This document shows positions 1 to 8,965 of a stretch of 64,000 nucleotides of DNA, piece after piece. How positions within the stretch are numbered: the stretch's first letter is position 1; each line of letters opens with the position of its first letter. Source of the stretch: Martinezella rhizogenes. Lineage in GTDB: Bacteria; Pseudomonadota; Alphaproteobacteria; Rhizobiales; Rhizobiaceae. The position numbers were made by a program, and so were the translations under genes. The stretch covers positions 186,001-250,000 of the forward strand of contig NZ_SGNY01000007.1 of NCBI RefSeq assembly GCF_007002745.1, in the 5' to 3' direction. The notes under the pieces were generated by a model. It was not told the DNA's origin, did no database searches, and saw nothing but the letters and a program-made list of their open reading frames with translations.

Positions 1-60
1 GGCAAAAACCGTCTTGCCGATGCCCGTATCGGTGCCGGAAATGACGAAACGAAGGCTCAT
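1..60 (-). CDS. bioD: Dethiobiotin synthetase, N-terminal fragment
   Basis: Only the first 20 codons are inside the window. The product starts [17 protein letters not shown], which contains the P-loop (GTDTGIGKT) typical of dethiobiotin synthetase, the ATP-dependent enzyme that closes the ureido ring of biotin. Its ATG overlaps the TGA of bioF in an ATGA junction (57-60), which indicates translational coupling and third place in a bioB-bioF-bioD operon. The gene continues beyond the left edge. Identification is confident from the motif and the context. Confidence 0.9.
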   Translation of the reverse strand, partial: MSLRFVISGTDTGIGKTVFA

Positions 61-1202
61 GCCCGTTCCTCCTTCAATGCGAAGGCAAGATGCCCGACCA
101 TATCGGCAATCTGGCTTTCATCCACATTCAACGTGATGGAAAGACGCAGGCGCGCCGTTCCCTCGGGCACCGTCGGCGGGCGGATCGCCCGTACGTCAAA
201 ACCGCTTTCACGCAGGTGCGCAGCTATGCCGAGCGAACGTGCGTTGTCGCCGATCATCACCGGCATGATCTGCGAACCGCTGGGTGTGACCCCGAGCCGG
301 GAGTTTAGTTCTTCACCGGCAAAATTTATCAGTTCCGCCAACCGCGACTGACGCCAACCTTCCTCGGCGATGATCAACAAGGCTTCCCGCATCGCCGCCG
401 CCATTAGCGGCGAAGGCGCGGTGGAATAGATGAAACCCCGGGCGCGGTTGATGAGGTAGTCGGCAAGAACCGCAGGCACGCTCAGAAGTGCGCCGGAAAG
501 GCCAAGCGCCTTGCCGCAGGTGTGCAATGCCACCACATTGCCCCGCCCTTCCAGTTCTGCCGCAAGGCCACGACCACCGGGTCCGAAAACGCCGGTGGCA
601 TGCGCCTCATCGACCACAAGAAAACCGCCATGCCGTTCAGCAAGATCGGCAAGCGCCGCAAGCGGCGCCCGGTCGCCATCCATGGAATAAAGGCTCTCAA
701 CCGCGATCCACGGCCGTCCACGACCGCCAGCCTGACGCCAACGGCTTATTTCCCGTTCGAATGCCTCGACCTCGTTATGCGGCACAGCGAGCGCCTGCGC
801 CTTGCCGGCCGCGATACCATCATGCACGCTCGCATGGATCAGCGCATCATGGAGCACAAGATCGTCCCGCAGCGGCAAGGTGGAAAAAAGTGCGACATTG
901 GCGGCGAAACCGCTACCGAAATAGATCGTTTTTTCCGTGCCGAAAAATGCTGCTGCCTCCGCCTCCAACGCCTCATGTTCCGGGTGGTTGCCGCGAAGCA
1001 AGCGTGAGCCACCAGCGCCAACCGGCACGCCCCTTTCGATTGCTTCGGTCATCGCCGCCTTCAGCCGGGGTGCATCGGCAAGCGCGAGATAGTCGTTGGA
1101 GGTGAAATCGATCCCCTCATGGGGAGAGAGCGCCCGTAGACGCGATTTGCGGTGCAGGCCGGCAAGTTTCACCTCGTAAGCGGAGAGTGCCGATGCGTTC
1201 AC
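57..1202 (-). CDS. bioF: 8-amino-7-oxononanoate synthase
   Basis: This 381-residue PLP enzyme condenses pimeloyl thioester with alanine in biotin synthesis. Visible family features are the FTSNDYLAL stretch near residue 33, [10 protein letters not shown] near 62, the aspartate-containing [12 protein letters not shown] near 195, and the PLP-lysine region [11 protein letters not shown] near 228. The length is normal for BioF. The start is a GTG (1200-1202) that overlaps the bioB stop as GTGA, and the stop overlaps the bioD start, so the three genes are probably translated as a coupled unit. Regulation is presumably by the BioR-type boxes in front of bioB. Confidence 0.95.
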   Translation of the reverse strand: MNASALSAYEVKLAGLHRKSRLRALSPHEGIDFTSNDYLALADAPRLKAAMTEAIERGVPVGAGGSRLLRGNHPEHEALEAEAAAFFGTEKTIYFGSGFAANVALFSTLPLRDDLVLHDALIHASVHDGIAAGKAQALAVPHNEVEAFEREISRWRQAGGRGRPWIAVESLYSMDGDRAPLAALADLAERHGGFLVVDEAHATGVFGPGGRGLAAELEGRGNVVALHTCGKALGLSGALLSVPAVLADYLINRARGFIYSTAPSPLMAAAMREALLIIAEEGWRQSRLAELINFAGEELNSRLGVTPSGSQIMPVMIGDNARSLGIAAHLRESGFDVRAIRPPTVPEGTARLRLSITLNVDESQIADMVGHLAFALKEERA

Positions 1203-2218
1203 CGGCCCTCTCCCGATTGTGCAGGCTGCAACTCCATCGGCTTAAGACCCAGACGCCGGAACAGTGCCGTATCGTGATCCTCACCCGGATTATCGGCCGT
1301 CAGCAGCGTTTCACCGACGAAAATGGAATTGGCCCCGGCCAGAAAACAGAGCGCCTGCGTCTCGTCGCTCATCTCGGTGCGCCCGGCGGAAAGCCGCACA
1401 TGCGAACGCGGCATCAGGATTCGTGCCAGTGCGATGGTGCGGACAAAATCGATCGGGTCGACCGGATCGGCGTCAGCGAGCTTGGAACCGGGGATCGGGA
1501 TCAGCATGTTGATCGGCACGCTTTCCGGTGGAACCGGCAGATTGGCAAGCGTCACCAGCATCGAAATACGGTCCTCGACCGTTTCCCCCATGCCGAGAAT
1601 GCCGCCGGCACAGACCTTGATACCCGCATCGCGGACATTGGCGAGCGTTTCCAGCCGATCTTCAAAAGTGCGGGTGGTGATGATCTGCGAATAAAAGCGC
1701 TCGGACGTATCGACATTATGATTGTAATAATCGAGCCCGGCATCGGCGAGCCGTTCGGATTGCTCCGGCGTCAGCATGCCGAGTGTCATGCAGGTCTCCA
1801 TACCGAGAGCCTTGACGCCCTCGACCATGGCCACCACGGCCTCCATGTCGCGTTCCTTCGGGTTGCGCCAGGCTGCACCCATGCAATAACGCGTCGCCCC
1901 ACCTTCCTTTGCCTTGCGCGCCTCGGCCAGCACCCGCTCCACTTCCATGAGCTTGGAGGCCTTCAGACCCGTTGGGTTGCGGGCGGATTGGCTGCAGTAA
2001 CTGCAATCTTCAGGGCATCCACCCGTTTTGATGGACAGCAGCCTGCTCATCTGGATGGCATTGGCATCGAAATGACGGCGATGCACCTGTTGGGCTTGGA
2101 AAAGCAGATCGTTAAACGGTAAATTATAGATAATTTTTGCTTCTTCGAGTGCCGAGCTCGCCTCGGCCGTAGGAATTTTGGTCTGATTTCGGGCGATTGG
2201 CGCAACCATCTGATCCAT
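1199..2218 (-). CDS. bioB: Biotin synthase (radical SAM)
   Basis: BioB inserts sulfur into dethiobiotin. The 339-residue product has the radical-SAM cluster CPEDCSYC (C-x3-C-x2-C) preceded by SIKTGG, and the family stretch [20 protein letters not shown] near the N-terminus. Other conserved segments are [17 protein letters not shown] and AGRTEMS. It is the first gene of the minus-strand biotin operon, followed directly by bioF. The N-terminal 30 residues before the conserved core are variable, so the exact ATG is less certain than the identity; an AAAGG lies about 8 bases upstream of the chosen start. Confidence 0.96.
   Translation of the reverse strand: MDQMVAPIARNQTKIPTAEASSALEEAKIIYNLPFNDLLFQAQQVHRRHFDANAIQMSRLLSIKTGGCPEDCSYCSQSARNPTGLKASKLMEVERVLAEARKAKEGGATRYCMGAAWRNPKERDMEAVVAMVEGVKALGMETCMTLGMLTPEQSERLADAGLDYYNHNVDTSERFYSQIITTRTFEDRLETLANVRDAGIKVCAGGILGMGETVEDRISMLVTLANLPVPPESVPINMLIPIPGSKLADADPVDPIDFVRTIALARILMPRSHVRLSAGRTEMSDETQALCFLAGANSIFVGETLLTADNPGEDHDTALFRRLGLKPMELQPAQSGEGR
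2125..2134 (-). promoter_or_regulatory. BioR-type palindrome inside the bioB 5' coding region
   Basis: TTATAGATAA is an exact match to the published BioR consensus TTATMKATAA as I remember it (BioR is the GntR-family biotin repressor of alphaproteobacteria). It lies about 85 bases inside the chosen bioB frame, where it encodes part of the IIYN segment. It may be a true internal operator, or chance in an otherwise AT-poor region. Confidence 0.45.
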
Positions 2219-2240
2219 TTGACAGCCTTTCTTTTAAAAT

Positions 2241-2269
2241 AAATAGATAGAACTCCTTTTTATCTATTT
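2241..2269 (-). promoter_or_regulatory. Inverted repeat with BioR-like half sites before bioB
   Basis: AAATAGATA (2241-2249) and TATCTATTT (2261-2269) form a perfect 9-bp inverted repeat with an 11-base spacer, 23-51 bases upstream of the bioB start in an AT-rich promoter region. Each arm contains the TATCTAT/ATAGATA core of the BioR box; TTATCTATTT (2260-2269) matches the consensus at 8 of 10 positions. It is the likely operator of the biotin operon. Confidence 0.6.
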
Positions 2270-2452
2270 TTTTTATCGCTGTTTTTGCAAGCGCTTTTTT
2301 CGCGAAAATTCTCTGCTCCGTTAATCCGGCTGGACAGCGGAGCTAAAAATCGACCGCTTCAGCCCCGGAAATTCATCGACCGCAAAGGTGCTCGCGAAAA
2401 AGATGAAGGGGGCCCCATGGCGTGAAAAGATCGCAATTGCTAAGGGTGGGAC

Positions 2453-2899
2453 ATGATCACACTTCGCCCCTCCACCACCCGCGACGCACCCCGCATCCTC
2501 GACATATGGAGCCGGGCCGTCGATGCCACCCACGGCTTCCTTCTTCCGGCGGATCGCGCCGCGATCGGAGAGGAAGTCAAAGCCTTCCTCCCGCAAATGC
2601 CCCTGACGCTTGCGGTCGATGCTTCGGATGACCCGCTCGGCTTCATGTTTCTGCATGAAGGGCACATGGAGGCGCTTTTCATCGATCCGGATCATCACGG
2701 CAAAGGCATCGGCAAGGCGCTGGTGCAGGCGGCCATCGCCGCGCATCCGCAGCTGACCACCGATGTCAACGAACAGAACATCGAGGCCATGGGCTTTTAC
2801 CGCAAGCTGGGTTTCGAGCCGACAGGCCGCTCCGATCTTGACGGACAGGGGCGACCCTATCCGCTCGTTCATCTTCGATTTCGCGCAACAGAAAAATAG
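2453..2899 (+). CDS. GNAT-family N-acetyltransferase (YjaB-like)
   Basis: This 148-residue single-domain protein has the acetyl-CoA-binding signature of GNAT enzymes: MEALFIDPDHHGKGIGKALV (residues about 73-92) with the Q/R-x-x-G-x-G/A equivalent HHGKGIG, followed by NEQNIEAMGFYRKLGFEPTGR, the usual beta6-alpha4 end of the fold. The N-terminus (MITLRPSTTRDAPRILDIW) is also typical. The overall pattern resembles YjaB-type acetyltransferases; the substrate is unknown. The gene stands alone on the plus strand, divergent from the biotin operon, and its TAG is followed directly by the open frame of the AraC-type gene. Confidence 0.85.
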   Translation: MITLRPSTTRDAPRILDIWSRAVDATHGFLLPADRAAIGEEVKAFLPQMPLTLAVDASDDPLGFMFLHEGHMEALFIDPDHHGKGIGKALVQAAIAAHPQLTTDVNEQNIEAMGFYRKLGFEPTGRSDLDGQGRPYPLVHLRFRATEK

Positions 2900-2998
2900 G
2901 CCGCCGGGATCGTCGGGGAGGACCAGGCCACGAATACCATCATCCGCTTCGCAACCGACGATTTCCTGCCCGAGCACCGTTTCGACCAATGGCGCGAG

Positions 2999-3898
2999 GT
3001 GCGCGGCAAAAGCCTGTTTGGCGTAACGATCGAGCTTGCGCGGGATCGCCGACATCGTTTTCAGGGATCATTTCAGGCGCGCGCCATCGCCAACGCCGTC
3101 GTGAGCGAGATGCGCGCCTCCTCCTACCGGGTTGATCGCACGGAAGCCGACATTGCCCGCATTGCCGGCGACAGCCTCTGCATCGGCCTGCAGATCAGGG
3201 GTTCCGGGCTGCTCTATACGGGCAGGGACCGGGTTCATGCCGTCGGCGGCGGCGATATCACCATCAACCATTCGGATTTGCCTTATGCCGGCATACCGGG
3301 CGGCGAAGACCATTTTCATTTCCGGATGCTCAAAATCCCCGTCGATTACGAGGTCATGCTCGGCCAGACGACCTATGACCTGTTTGCGGCCCGTTATGCG
3401 GACAATGCCGCCTTCTCCCGGCCGTTCCGGGCGCTCTTCAACGCCCTGAATGCCGATCATGGCCGGCTCATCGATCCCGCCCGCGATGTGACCCACATAA
3501 CCCGGCTTGCGATGACGGCGCGCGGGCGGCTTTCTCCCGCCATGCCGGAGGTACGCGCCGCCCTTCGTACCGGGCTTTGTTACGCGGCCCAGGACATCAT
3601 GATGCGGAAAAAATCCCGCCAAAACCTGACGCCCGCCGCAGTGGCGAAAGAACTGGGAATTTCACTGCGGCAATTACACGTCGTGTTCGAAGGCGCGGAG
3701 CTGTCATTTTCCCGCACCCTGTCCGCCATGCGGATCGAGGAGGCAAAACGGCTGCTGCTGGAATTTCCCGCCTTGCCGATCACACAGATTGCGCATGGCT
3801 GCGGTTTCGACAGCCTCGCCACCTTCTACCGGGTGTTTGCCGCCGCCTATGGCATGGCGCCGGGCGATGCCCGCCTCATGGGCCCACCCGCAGCTTAA
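2999..3898 (+). CDS. AraC-family transcriptional regulator
   Basis: The 299-residue frame carries an N-terminal sensor domain and a C-terminal AraC HTH (about residues 190-290: LTPAAVAKELGISLRQLHVVFE and ITQIAHGCGFDSLATFYRVFAAAYGMAPGDAR). The first standard start is the GTG at 2999, but the frame is open back to 2900 and the upstream codons read like a conserved N-terminus (FATDDFLPEHRFDQWREV). A GGGGAGGA (2915-2922) sits seven bases before an ACG codon at 2930, so translation may begin there on a non-standard start. The target genes are unknown; no obvious partner is adjacent. Confidence 0.85.
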   Translation: MRGKSLFGVTIELARDRRHRFQGSFQARAIANAVVSEMRASSYRVDRTEADIARIAGDSLCIGLQIRGSGLLYTGRDRVHAVGGGDITINHSDLPYAGIPGGEDHFHFRMLKIPVDYEVMLGQTTYDLFAARYADNAAFSRPFRALFNALNADHGRLIDPARDVTHITRLAMTARGRLSPAMPEVRAALRTGLCYAAQDIMMRKKSRQNLTPAAVAKELGISLRQLHVVFEGAELSFSRTLSAMRIEEAKRLLLEFPALPITQIAHGCGFDSLATFYRVFAAAYGMAPGDARLMGPPAA

Positions 3899-4017
3899 AA
3901 TTTCGCCTCTGCGCGCAATGAGAAGACGCCTCATCCCCGCCCCTGTAAGGCCCATGGATCGTTCAATCCATGCACCTCCATAGAGAGGTGATGCCGGCAA
4001 TTCGAGGAGCGCGCGCC

Positions 4018-4950
4018 ATGACCAATTTTTTCGATTTTGCGATTTCCCGGCTGCCGGATAATGCCACGAGAGGCAGCAGGCCACCCCTGAGCGAAATCGA
4101 CGCGCTGGTTCAAACCGCATCTTTCACGGCCGCGTTGCGCCTGTTGGCCGGTAGCTTCATAAGCCTTTATGAAGGTTCACCCGAGATGACCGCGCTTTTC
4201 GCCACACGTCAGAGCCGGCTTCTCTGCCACGCGCTGGTGGCGCTTTATTTCCATAAGCGCCGCATCTGCGAGACGGAAACGGGAGAACCCTTCCTGACCC
4301 GCGAGGATTTCGCACAGCTGGCGTTGAAGAACGGCCTCGCCAGCCACGAGGGTGCCTACACTTTCTTCAAGCAGGCGCTGAAACGCGGGCTGACGAGACC
4401 GGTGACCCAATCCGACAGCGACAGGGTCGATGGCGTAGCACCTTCACCATTGACGCTGGCGATGCTCGCCCATTGGTATGACGTCCATTTTCAGGCACTG
4501 GACCTTATCGACGAGGGGTTGAGGGCCTCACGCTTCATCGAAGAGTCCCAAACCATGCTCGCACATATCCATCCTCGCGTGGCACAGGCGCTGTTATCCA
4601 ATCCGGAGGTGCGCTGCCCCGGCCCGCTTTCCATCATCTTCAACTGGTTTGATGCCGGCGGCTTGCTGATGGACCGCCTGATTGCCGGTATCGACTGGGA
4701 AAGCCCTCTTGAACATGGCAGGCACCTGACGGATGTGAAGACGGCCTCACAACTGGCGCAATCGCTTTCACTGTCGCGGACCCATGTCAGCCGCAAACTT
4801 GCGGCGGCCGAAATGATCGGTGGCATCGGCTGGACCGGGCAGCGGGGCCGTTCCGCCCTCTGGATCTCACAGGGGTTTTACGAGGAATATGCCCGCACAC
4901 AGGCGCGCAAGCTGCTGATTCTCGACGACGCGTTCATGGAGATTTTCTAA
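4018..4950 (+). CDS. Hypothetical protein with C-terminal helix-turn-helix
   Basis: The 310-residue product is mostly helical and not recognised by me. Near the C-terminus, TASQLAQSLSLSRTHVSRKL looks like a helix-turn-helix followed by a winged part (GWTGQRGRSALWIS), so a transcription factor is likely. I prefer the ATG at 4018 because GAGGAG lies 8-13 bases upstream; an earlier in-frame ATG at 3970 lacks such a site. It follows the AraC-type gene by about 120 bases on the same strand. No signal peptide or membrane segment is seen. Confidence 0.6.
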   Translation: MTNFFDFAISRLPDNATRGSRPPLSEIDALVQTASFTAALRLLAGSFISLYEGSPEMTALFATRQSRLLCHALVALYFHKRRICETETGEPFLTREDFAQLALKNGLASHEGAYTFFKQALKRGLTRPVTQSDSDRVDGVAPSPLTLAMLAHWYDVHFQALDLIDEGLRASRFIEESQTMLAHIHPRVAQALLSNPEVRCPGPLSIIFNWFDAGGLLMDRLIAGIDWESPLEHGRHLTDVKTASQLAQSLSLSRTHVSRKLAAAEMIGGIGWTGQRGRSALWISQGFYEEYARTQARKLLILDDAFMEIF

Positions 4951-5394
4951 TAACGGATAAGGTTACGGCCGTGATCGCGAACCGAATTCACCCTGCTCTG
5001 GACCATCATGACCTTCGTCTGGCGCGCGCACTGAAGCGCACCGTCCTCTTCCGGATGCGCGTTGCCGCCAATCCTGTCGTCACCTTTCGGTGAGGGGGTT
5101 TCTGGCCGCTTTTTCGGCAAAGCGGAAATTGCCGCCCCATGATGAATTGCTGCAGAAACCGCTGTCGAAGTTTCTTGTCAGTGAAATTTCCCAGCAGAGA
5201 CGACTGCTTTTTCTCGGGGAGAACTTCACAGCTGCGGACCGCCATTTCACGAAGGCCGTCATGAGCGGGCTCTGGGCAGGAAAGACACTGGAGATGGGCA
5301 TCGTTGCGCTGGATCGGTAGAGCCCAACCTATTTGTTGATGGTTATGGGCGATACCCATTGACAAATTTCAGGACTGCGGCTCTTCTACAGCGC
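4951..5394. other. Intergenic region, no recognised gene
   Basis: This stretch of about 440 bases has no frame I can recognise on either strand. It contains two short perfect hairpins: TCACC-TTTC-GGTGA (5080-5093) and CCGCTTT-6-AAAGCGG (5106-5125). The second could end transcription of the HTH gene, although it lies 150 bases past its stop. The last 100 bases should hold the promoter of the copper operon; I see no clear CueR/MerR-type spaced palindrome. Confidence 0.5.
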
Positions 5395-5787
5395 ATGAAT
5401 GGGATGTTGCGAGCATCGAAATTGATGGCCCTGTTGTTCAGACTGGTGATGGTACTGTCACTGGCGGGCTACAGCGTTTCCACCGTCAATGCCGCAATGC
5501 ATGCCGAAAACGACGTGCCGATCTCACAGATCGAAAACGACCATTCGGCTGGCCGGGGTCACCACGACGCCGCCGTTCAGGATCACGGCGACCACGCCGA
5601 TCAACACGACCACGCCAGCAAGGAAAAATCGAAGAATTCCTGCTGCCAGGATTATTGTGGTGTCGCGGCCATTCCGTGCCCCTCTTCATCCCTGAGCCAT
5701 CCGACCGTCATTTCCTTGCGTGCGTTTATCGACGATACGCATGCCGCCGGTCTGGCACCGAAGCTTCAACGCCCCCCTAATATCTGA
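5395..5787 (+). CDS. Small secreted His-rich protein, putative copper-associated
   Basis: The product (about 130 residues) begins with a hydrophobic signal-like segment (LMALLFRLVMVLSLAGYSVSTVNA) followed by a histidine- and aspartate-rich stretch (GRGHHDAAVQDHGDHADQHDHA) and a cysteine cluster, SCCQDYC. The composition suits periplasmic metal binding, and the gene precedes a copper-defence operon. I do not recognise a named family. The start is uncertain: the ATG at 5395 or 5404 is preferred over an upstream TTG. Roughly 85 bases separate it from the lipoprotein gene. Confidence 0.6.
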   Translation: MNGMLRASKLMALLFRLVMVLSLAGYSVSTVNAAMHAENDVPISQIENDHSAGRGHHDAAVQDHGDHADQHDHASKEKSKNSCCQDYCGVAAIPCPSSSLSHPTVISLRAFIDDTHAAGLAPKLQRPPNI

Positions 5788-5873
5788 ATATCCGGAACCG
5801 CTTTGCGGGCTTTCCTGCACCTGCATGCGTGAGCGTGCTGGAGCAATCATGATCTTATTCCCGGATTTTCACC

Positions 5874-6098
5874 ATGAAACGTTTGTTCCTGGTGGTTGCC
5901 CTGCCGCTTTTTGCGGGCGGATGCGCAGCCACCTTACCTGAAGTTGTCATATCGACCGACAGCCCCGACACCGTCTCCAGCCTCAGGCCCATACCCTATC
6001 AAAACCCGATCGGAGCTTACACGCACCGCGTTCCCGTCGATCCGAAACCCTGGCGTGGTCTGAACGACGCACAGGCGCCGGTAAAGGGAGGCGCGTGA
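5874..6098 (+). CDS. Small lipoprotein of the copper operon
   Basis: The 74-residue product has a type II signal peptide with lipobox LFAGGC (cysteine about residue 17) and a short mature part rich in proline. It has no recognised domain. Its TGA overlaps the ATG of the TolC-like gene (TGATG at 6096-6100), so it belongs to the same transcript and is probably co-translated. A role as a periplasmic or outer-membrane accessory of the copper system is an inference from position only. Confidence 0.7.
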   Translation: MKRLFLVVALPLFAGGCAATLPEVVISTDSPDTVSSLRPIPYQNPIGAYTHRVPVDPKPWRGLNDAQAPVKGGA

Positions 6099-7558
6099 TG
6101 ATCATACGTCCTATCAGACTGGTATCCTCCCTTCTGTTTCCTCTCATCGCGGCAGGCTGTGTTACGACCGATTATGCCGCCAAGGATGCCGGCTTTGCCG
6201 ATGCAACGCTGAAAAGCGCCGAGGCAACCGGCAAGCAGACTGTCTGGGTGCAGAACCAGCAGCAGGCACAGATGGTGCGCGACCGCGTCAAGGCGCTGAT
6301 GGCCAAAAAGACCATCGACGTCGAAACCGCCGTTCAGGTTGCATTGCTGAACAACAAGGGGCTGCAGGCATCCTATGCGGATCTTGGAGGCAGCGCTGCC
6401 GACGCCTGGCAGACGCAACTCTCCGTCTTTCCGACCTTTTCCGTCAGCCTGAACGGCATCGGAACGCCCGGGCTCGCCATGTATCGCGTGCTTGAAGGAG
6501 CCGTCACCGCCAATATTCTCGCCCTGGCGACCTATGACAAGAATATCAGGCTGGCGGATACGCGCTTCCGCCAGGCGCAGGTCAATGCGGCGATCGCCAC
6601 CGTATCGCTTGCCGCGGAAACCCGCCGGGCATGGATCAACGCCGTGGCCGCCTGGGAAAACGTCGCCTATCTCAACCAGGCGAAGGTCGCAGCCGACGCC
6701 TCTTCGGAACTTGCGAAAAAGATCGGTGAAGCGGGCTCGATGCCCAAGGCCAATCAGGCCCGCGAGCATGTGTTCTATGCGGAACTGACGGGAGAAACGG
6801 CAAAGGCGCGACTGGCAGCGAAACTCGCCAAGGAAGAGCTGATCCGGCTGATGGGCCTTTCCGGCACGGACGCCGAGTTCCAGATACCGAACCGGCTTCC
6901 TTCCCTGCCCAAGACCCTGATAGCGCGCAACGATATCGAAGCGGAAGCAATTCACAAACGCATGGATTTGCAGGTCGCCCGCCTCGAATTGCAGGCAACT
7001 GCACAATCCTATCGTCTGGAAGACGCCACCCGCATCGTCACCGATATCGAGCTGGCCGGAAACTGGGAGAAGGAACGCGAGCGCGAGGACGGTGCCACCC
7101 GTTCGGACATTGCAAGAACCGGCTCGCTGTCCTTCACGATCCCGATCTTCGATTCCGGGCAGGCGCGTCTGCGCAAGGGCGAACTCGCCTATATGCGGGC
7201 GGCCAACCAGCTGGCCGGGCTGGCCGTCGACATCCGTTCGCAGGCCCGTTCCGCCCATCTGGCCTACAGGTCGAATTACGACATTGCGCGCCACTACCGC
7301 AACAATGTCCTGCCCCTGCGCAGCGCGATCGAGGAACAATCACTGCTGTCCTATAACGGCATGATTACCAGCACCTTCGAGCTGATCGCCGATACCCGCG
7401 AAAAAATCGAATCCACCATCCTCGCAGTCAACGCCAAGCGCGACTTCTGGTTGGCCGAAGCCAACCTTGCCCCCGTCATCTATGGCGGAAGCACGGGCAG
7501 TGCCGCGGCCGAAACCGAAGTCGCATCGGCGGAAGCGCCGGCAGGCGGCGGTCATTGA
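6098..7558 (+). CDS. TolC-family outer-membrane factor, lipoprotein type
   Basis: This protein of about 486 residues has a lipoprotein signal (LLFPLIAAGC) and two helical repeats typical of outer-membrane efflux proteins: QVNAAIATVSLAAETRRAWINAVAAWE in the first half and QARLRKGELAYMRAANQLAGLAVDIRSQARSA in the second half. The ATG at 6098 follows a GGGAGG at 6086-6091 with good spacing and is preferred over the GTG at 6095. In this operon it stands with a multicopper oxidase rather than with an RND pump, so it is best read as a copper-tolerance outer-membrane protein. The C-terminus is rich in Ala, Gly and Glu. Confidence 0.85.
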   Translation: MIIRPIRLVSSLLFPLIAAGCVTTDYAAKDAGFADATLKSAEATGKQTVWVQNQQQAQMVRDRVKALMAKKTIDVETAVQVALLNNKGLQASYADLGGSAADAWQTQLSVFPTFSVSLNGIGTPGLAMYRVLEGAVTANILALATYDKNIRLADTRFRQAQVNAAIATVSLAAETRRAWINAVAAWENVAYLNQAKVAADASSELAKKIGEAGSMPKANQAREHVFYAELTGETAKARLAAKLAKEELIRLMGLSGTDAEFQIPNRLPSLPKTLIARNDIEAEAIHKRMDLQVARLELQATAQSYRLEDATRIVTDIELAGNWEKEREREDGATRSDIARTGSLSFTIPIFDSGQARLRKGELAYMRAANQLAGLAVDIRSQARSAHLAYRSNYDIARHYRNNVLPLRSAIEEQSLLSYNGMITSTFELIADTREKIESTILAVNAKRDFWLAEANLAPVIYGGSTGSAAAETEVASAEAPAGGGH

Positions 7559-7572
7559 GAAAGGAAACGGGA

Positions 7573-8931
7573 ATGTTCAGCAGAAGACAATTGCTTGGAG
7601 CAGGCGCCGCCGGCGCAGCGCTCGTCTCCTCCAAAACCTGGGCGCAGACTTCCAATATGGGCCTGCCGGAAGCAGCCAGCATGGAAGGCGCTGCGACCCA
7701 GACACCCACCCGCCCCTCAACCGGCCCGGATTACAACCCGGTCGTCACCCTCAACGGATGGACCCTGCCCTTCCGGATGAACAACGGAGTCAAGGAATTC
7801 CACCTCGTCGCCGAACCGGTGGAACGCGAGATGGCCGAGGGCATGACCGCCTATCTATGGGGTTACAACGGCCAGTCCCCCGGCCCGACCATCGAAGCTG
7901 TGGAGGGTGACCGGGTGCGTATCTTCGTCACCAACAAATTGCCCGAACATACGACGGTTCACTGGCACGGCATGATCCTGTCTTCGGGCATGGACGGTGT
8001 CGGCGGCCTGTCGCAACCGCATATTCCGGTTGGCAAAACCTTCGTTTACGAGTTCGATCTCGTGAAATCCGGCACCTTCATGTACCACCCGCATTCCGAC
8101 GAAATGGTGCAGATGGCCATGGGGATGATGGGCTTTTTCGTCGTGCATCCCAAGGACCCGGCATTCATGCCGGTGGACCGGGACTTCGTGTTTCTCCTCA
8201 GCGCCTTCGACATCGACCCGGGAACTTACGTGCCCCGTGTCATGGAGATGACCGATTTCAATCTCTGGACCTGGAACAGCCGGGTCTTTCCCGGCATCGA
8301 TCCGCTGGTCGTGTCGAAAAATGACAGGGTGCGGGTGCGGGTCGGCAACCTGACCATGACCAATCATCCGATCCACATGCATGGTTACGACTTCGAGGTC
8401 ACCTGCACCGATGGCGGCTGGGTGCGACCCGAGGCGCGATGGCCGGAAGTCAGCATCGACATTCCCGTCGGCGCGATGCGCGCTTACGAGTTCGACGCCA
8501 AATATGAGGGCGACTGGGCGATCCATTGCCACAAGTCGCACCACACCATGAACGCCATGGGTCACGAAATCCCGACATTCATCGGTGTCGACAAAAAGGA
8601 AGTCGCCAAGAAAATCCGGCAGATCCGCCCCGAATACATGCCGATGGGCACCGCCGGCATGGCTGACATGGCCGAAATGTCGATGGAGATACCCGAAAAC
8701 ACCGTGCCCATGATGACCGGTTGGGGTCCGCACGGCCCCATCGAAATGGGCGGCATGTTCTCGGTGGTGAAGGTCCGCGAAGGTATCTCCGCAGGCGATT
8801 ACGCCGATCCGGGCTGGTATGAAAACCCACCCGGCACACAGGCCTTTGAGTGGACGGGCAACCTGCCCGACGCACCCAAAGCCAAAGATGCAAGCACGCA
8901 GCCCCCATCGCCCCATTCGAACCGTGGCTGA
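7573..8931 (+). CDS. Multicopper oxidase (CopA/CumA-like), Tat-exported
   Basis: The product is about 452 residues with a Tat signal (FSRRQLLGAGAAGAAL). All four copper-binding segments are visible: TVHWHGM, MYHPHSDEM, NHPIHMHGYDF and the C-terminal-type IHCHKSHHTMNAMGH. The second half is methionine-rich (MPMGTAGMADMAEMSMEIPE), as in copper-tolerance oxidases that oxidise Cu(I) in the periplasm. I chose the ATG at 7573 because AAAGGAAACGGG lies just upstream; a TTG overlapping the previous stop is the alternative. It is third from last in the copper operon. Confidence 0.9.
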   Translation: MFSRRQLLGAGAAGAALVSSKTWAQTSNMGLPEAASMEGAATQTPTRPSTGPDYNPVVTLNGWTLPFRMNNGVKEFHLVAEPVEREMAEGMTAYLWGYNGQSPGPTIEAVEGDRVRIFVTNKLPEHTTVHWHGMILSSGMDGVGGLSQPHIPVGKTFVYEFDLVKSGTFMYHPHSDEMVQMAMGMMGFFVVHPKDPAFMPVDRDFVFLLSAFDIDPGTYVPRVMEMTDFNLWTWNSRVFPGIDPLVVSKNDRVRVRVGNLTMTNHPIHMHGYDFEVTCTDGGWVRPEARWPEVSIDIPVGAMRAYEFDAKYEGDWAIHCHKSHHTMNAMGHEIPTFIGVDKKEVAKKIRQIRPEYMPMGTAGMADMAEMSMEIPENTVPMMTGWGPHGPIEMGGMFSVVKVREGISAGDYADPGWYENPPGTQAFEWTGNLPDAPKAKDASTQPPSPHSNRG

Positions 8932-8965
8932 TCATCAACATTCCCAAACGAAAAAGGAAAACGAC

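Noticed and set aside
2321..3055. Minus-strand frame of 244 codons opposite the GNAT gene
   Set aside because: The plus-strand GNAT protein has the full acetyl-CoA motif; the minus frame has none.
5006..5365. Frames on both strands in the gap before the copper operon
   Set aside because: No recognisable domain, no good start signals, composition like non-coding DNA.
7855..8916. Histidine-rich minus-strand frame opposite the multicopper oxidase
   Set aside because: The His richness comes from Met codons (ATG read as CAT) of the oxidase; not a gene.
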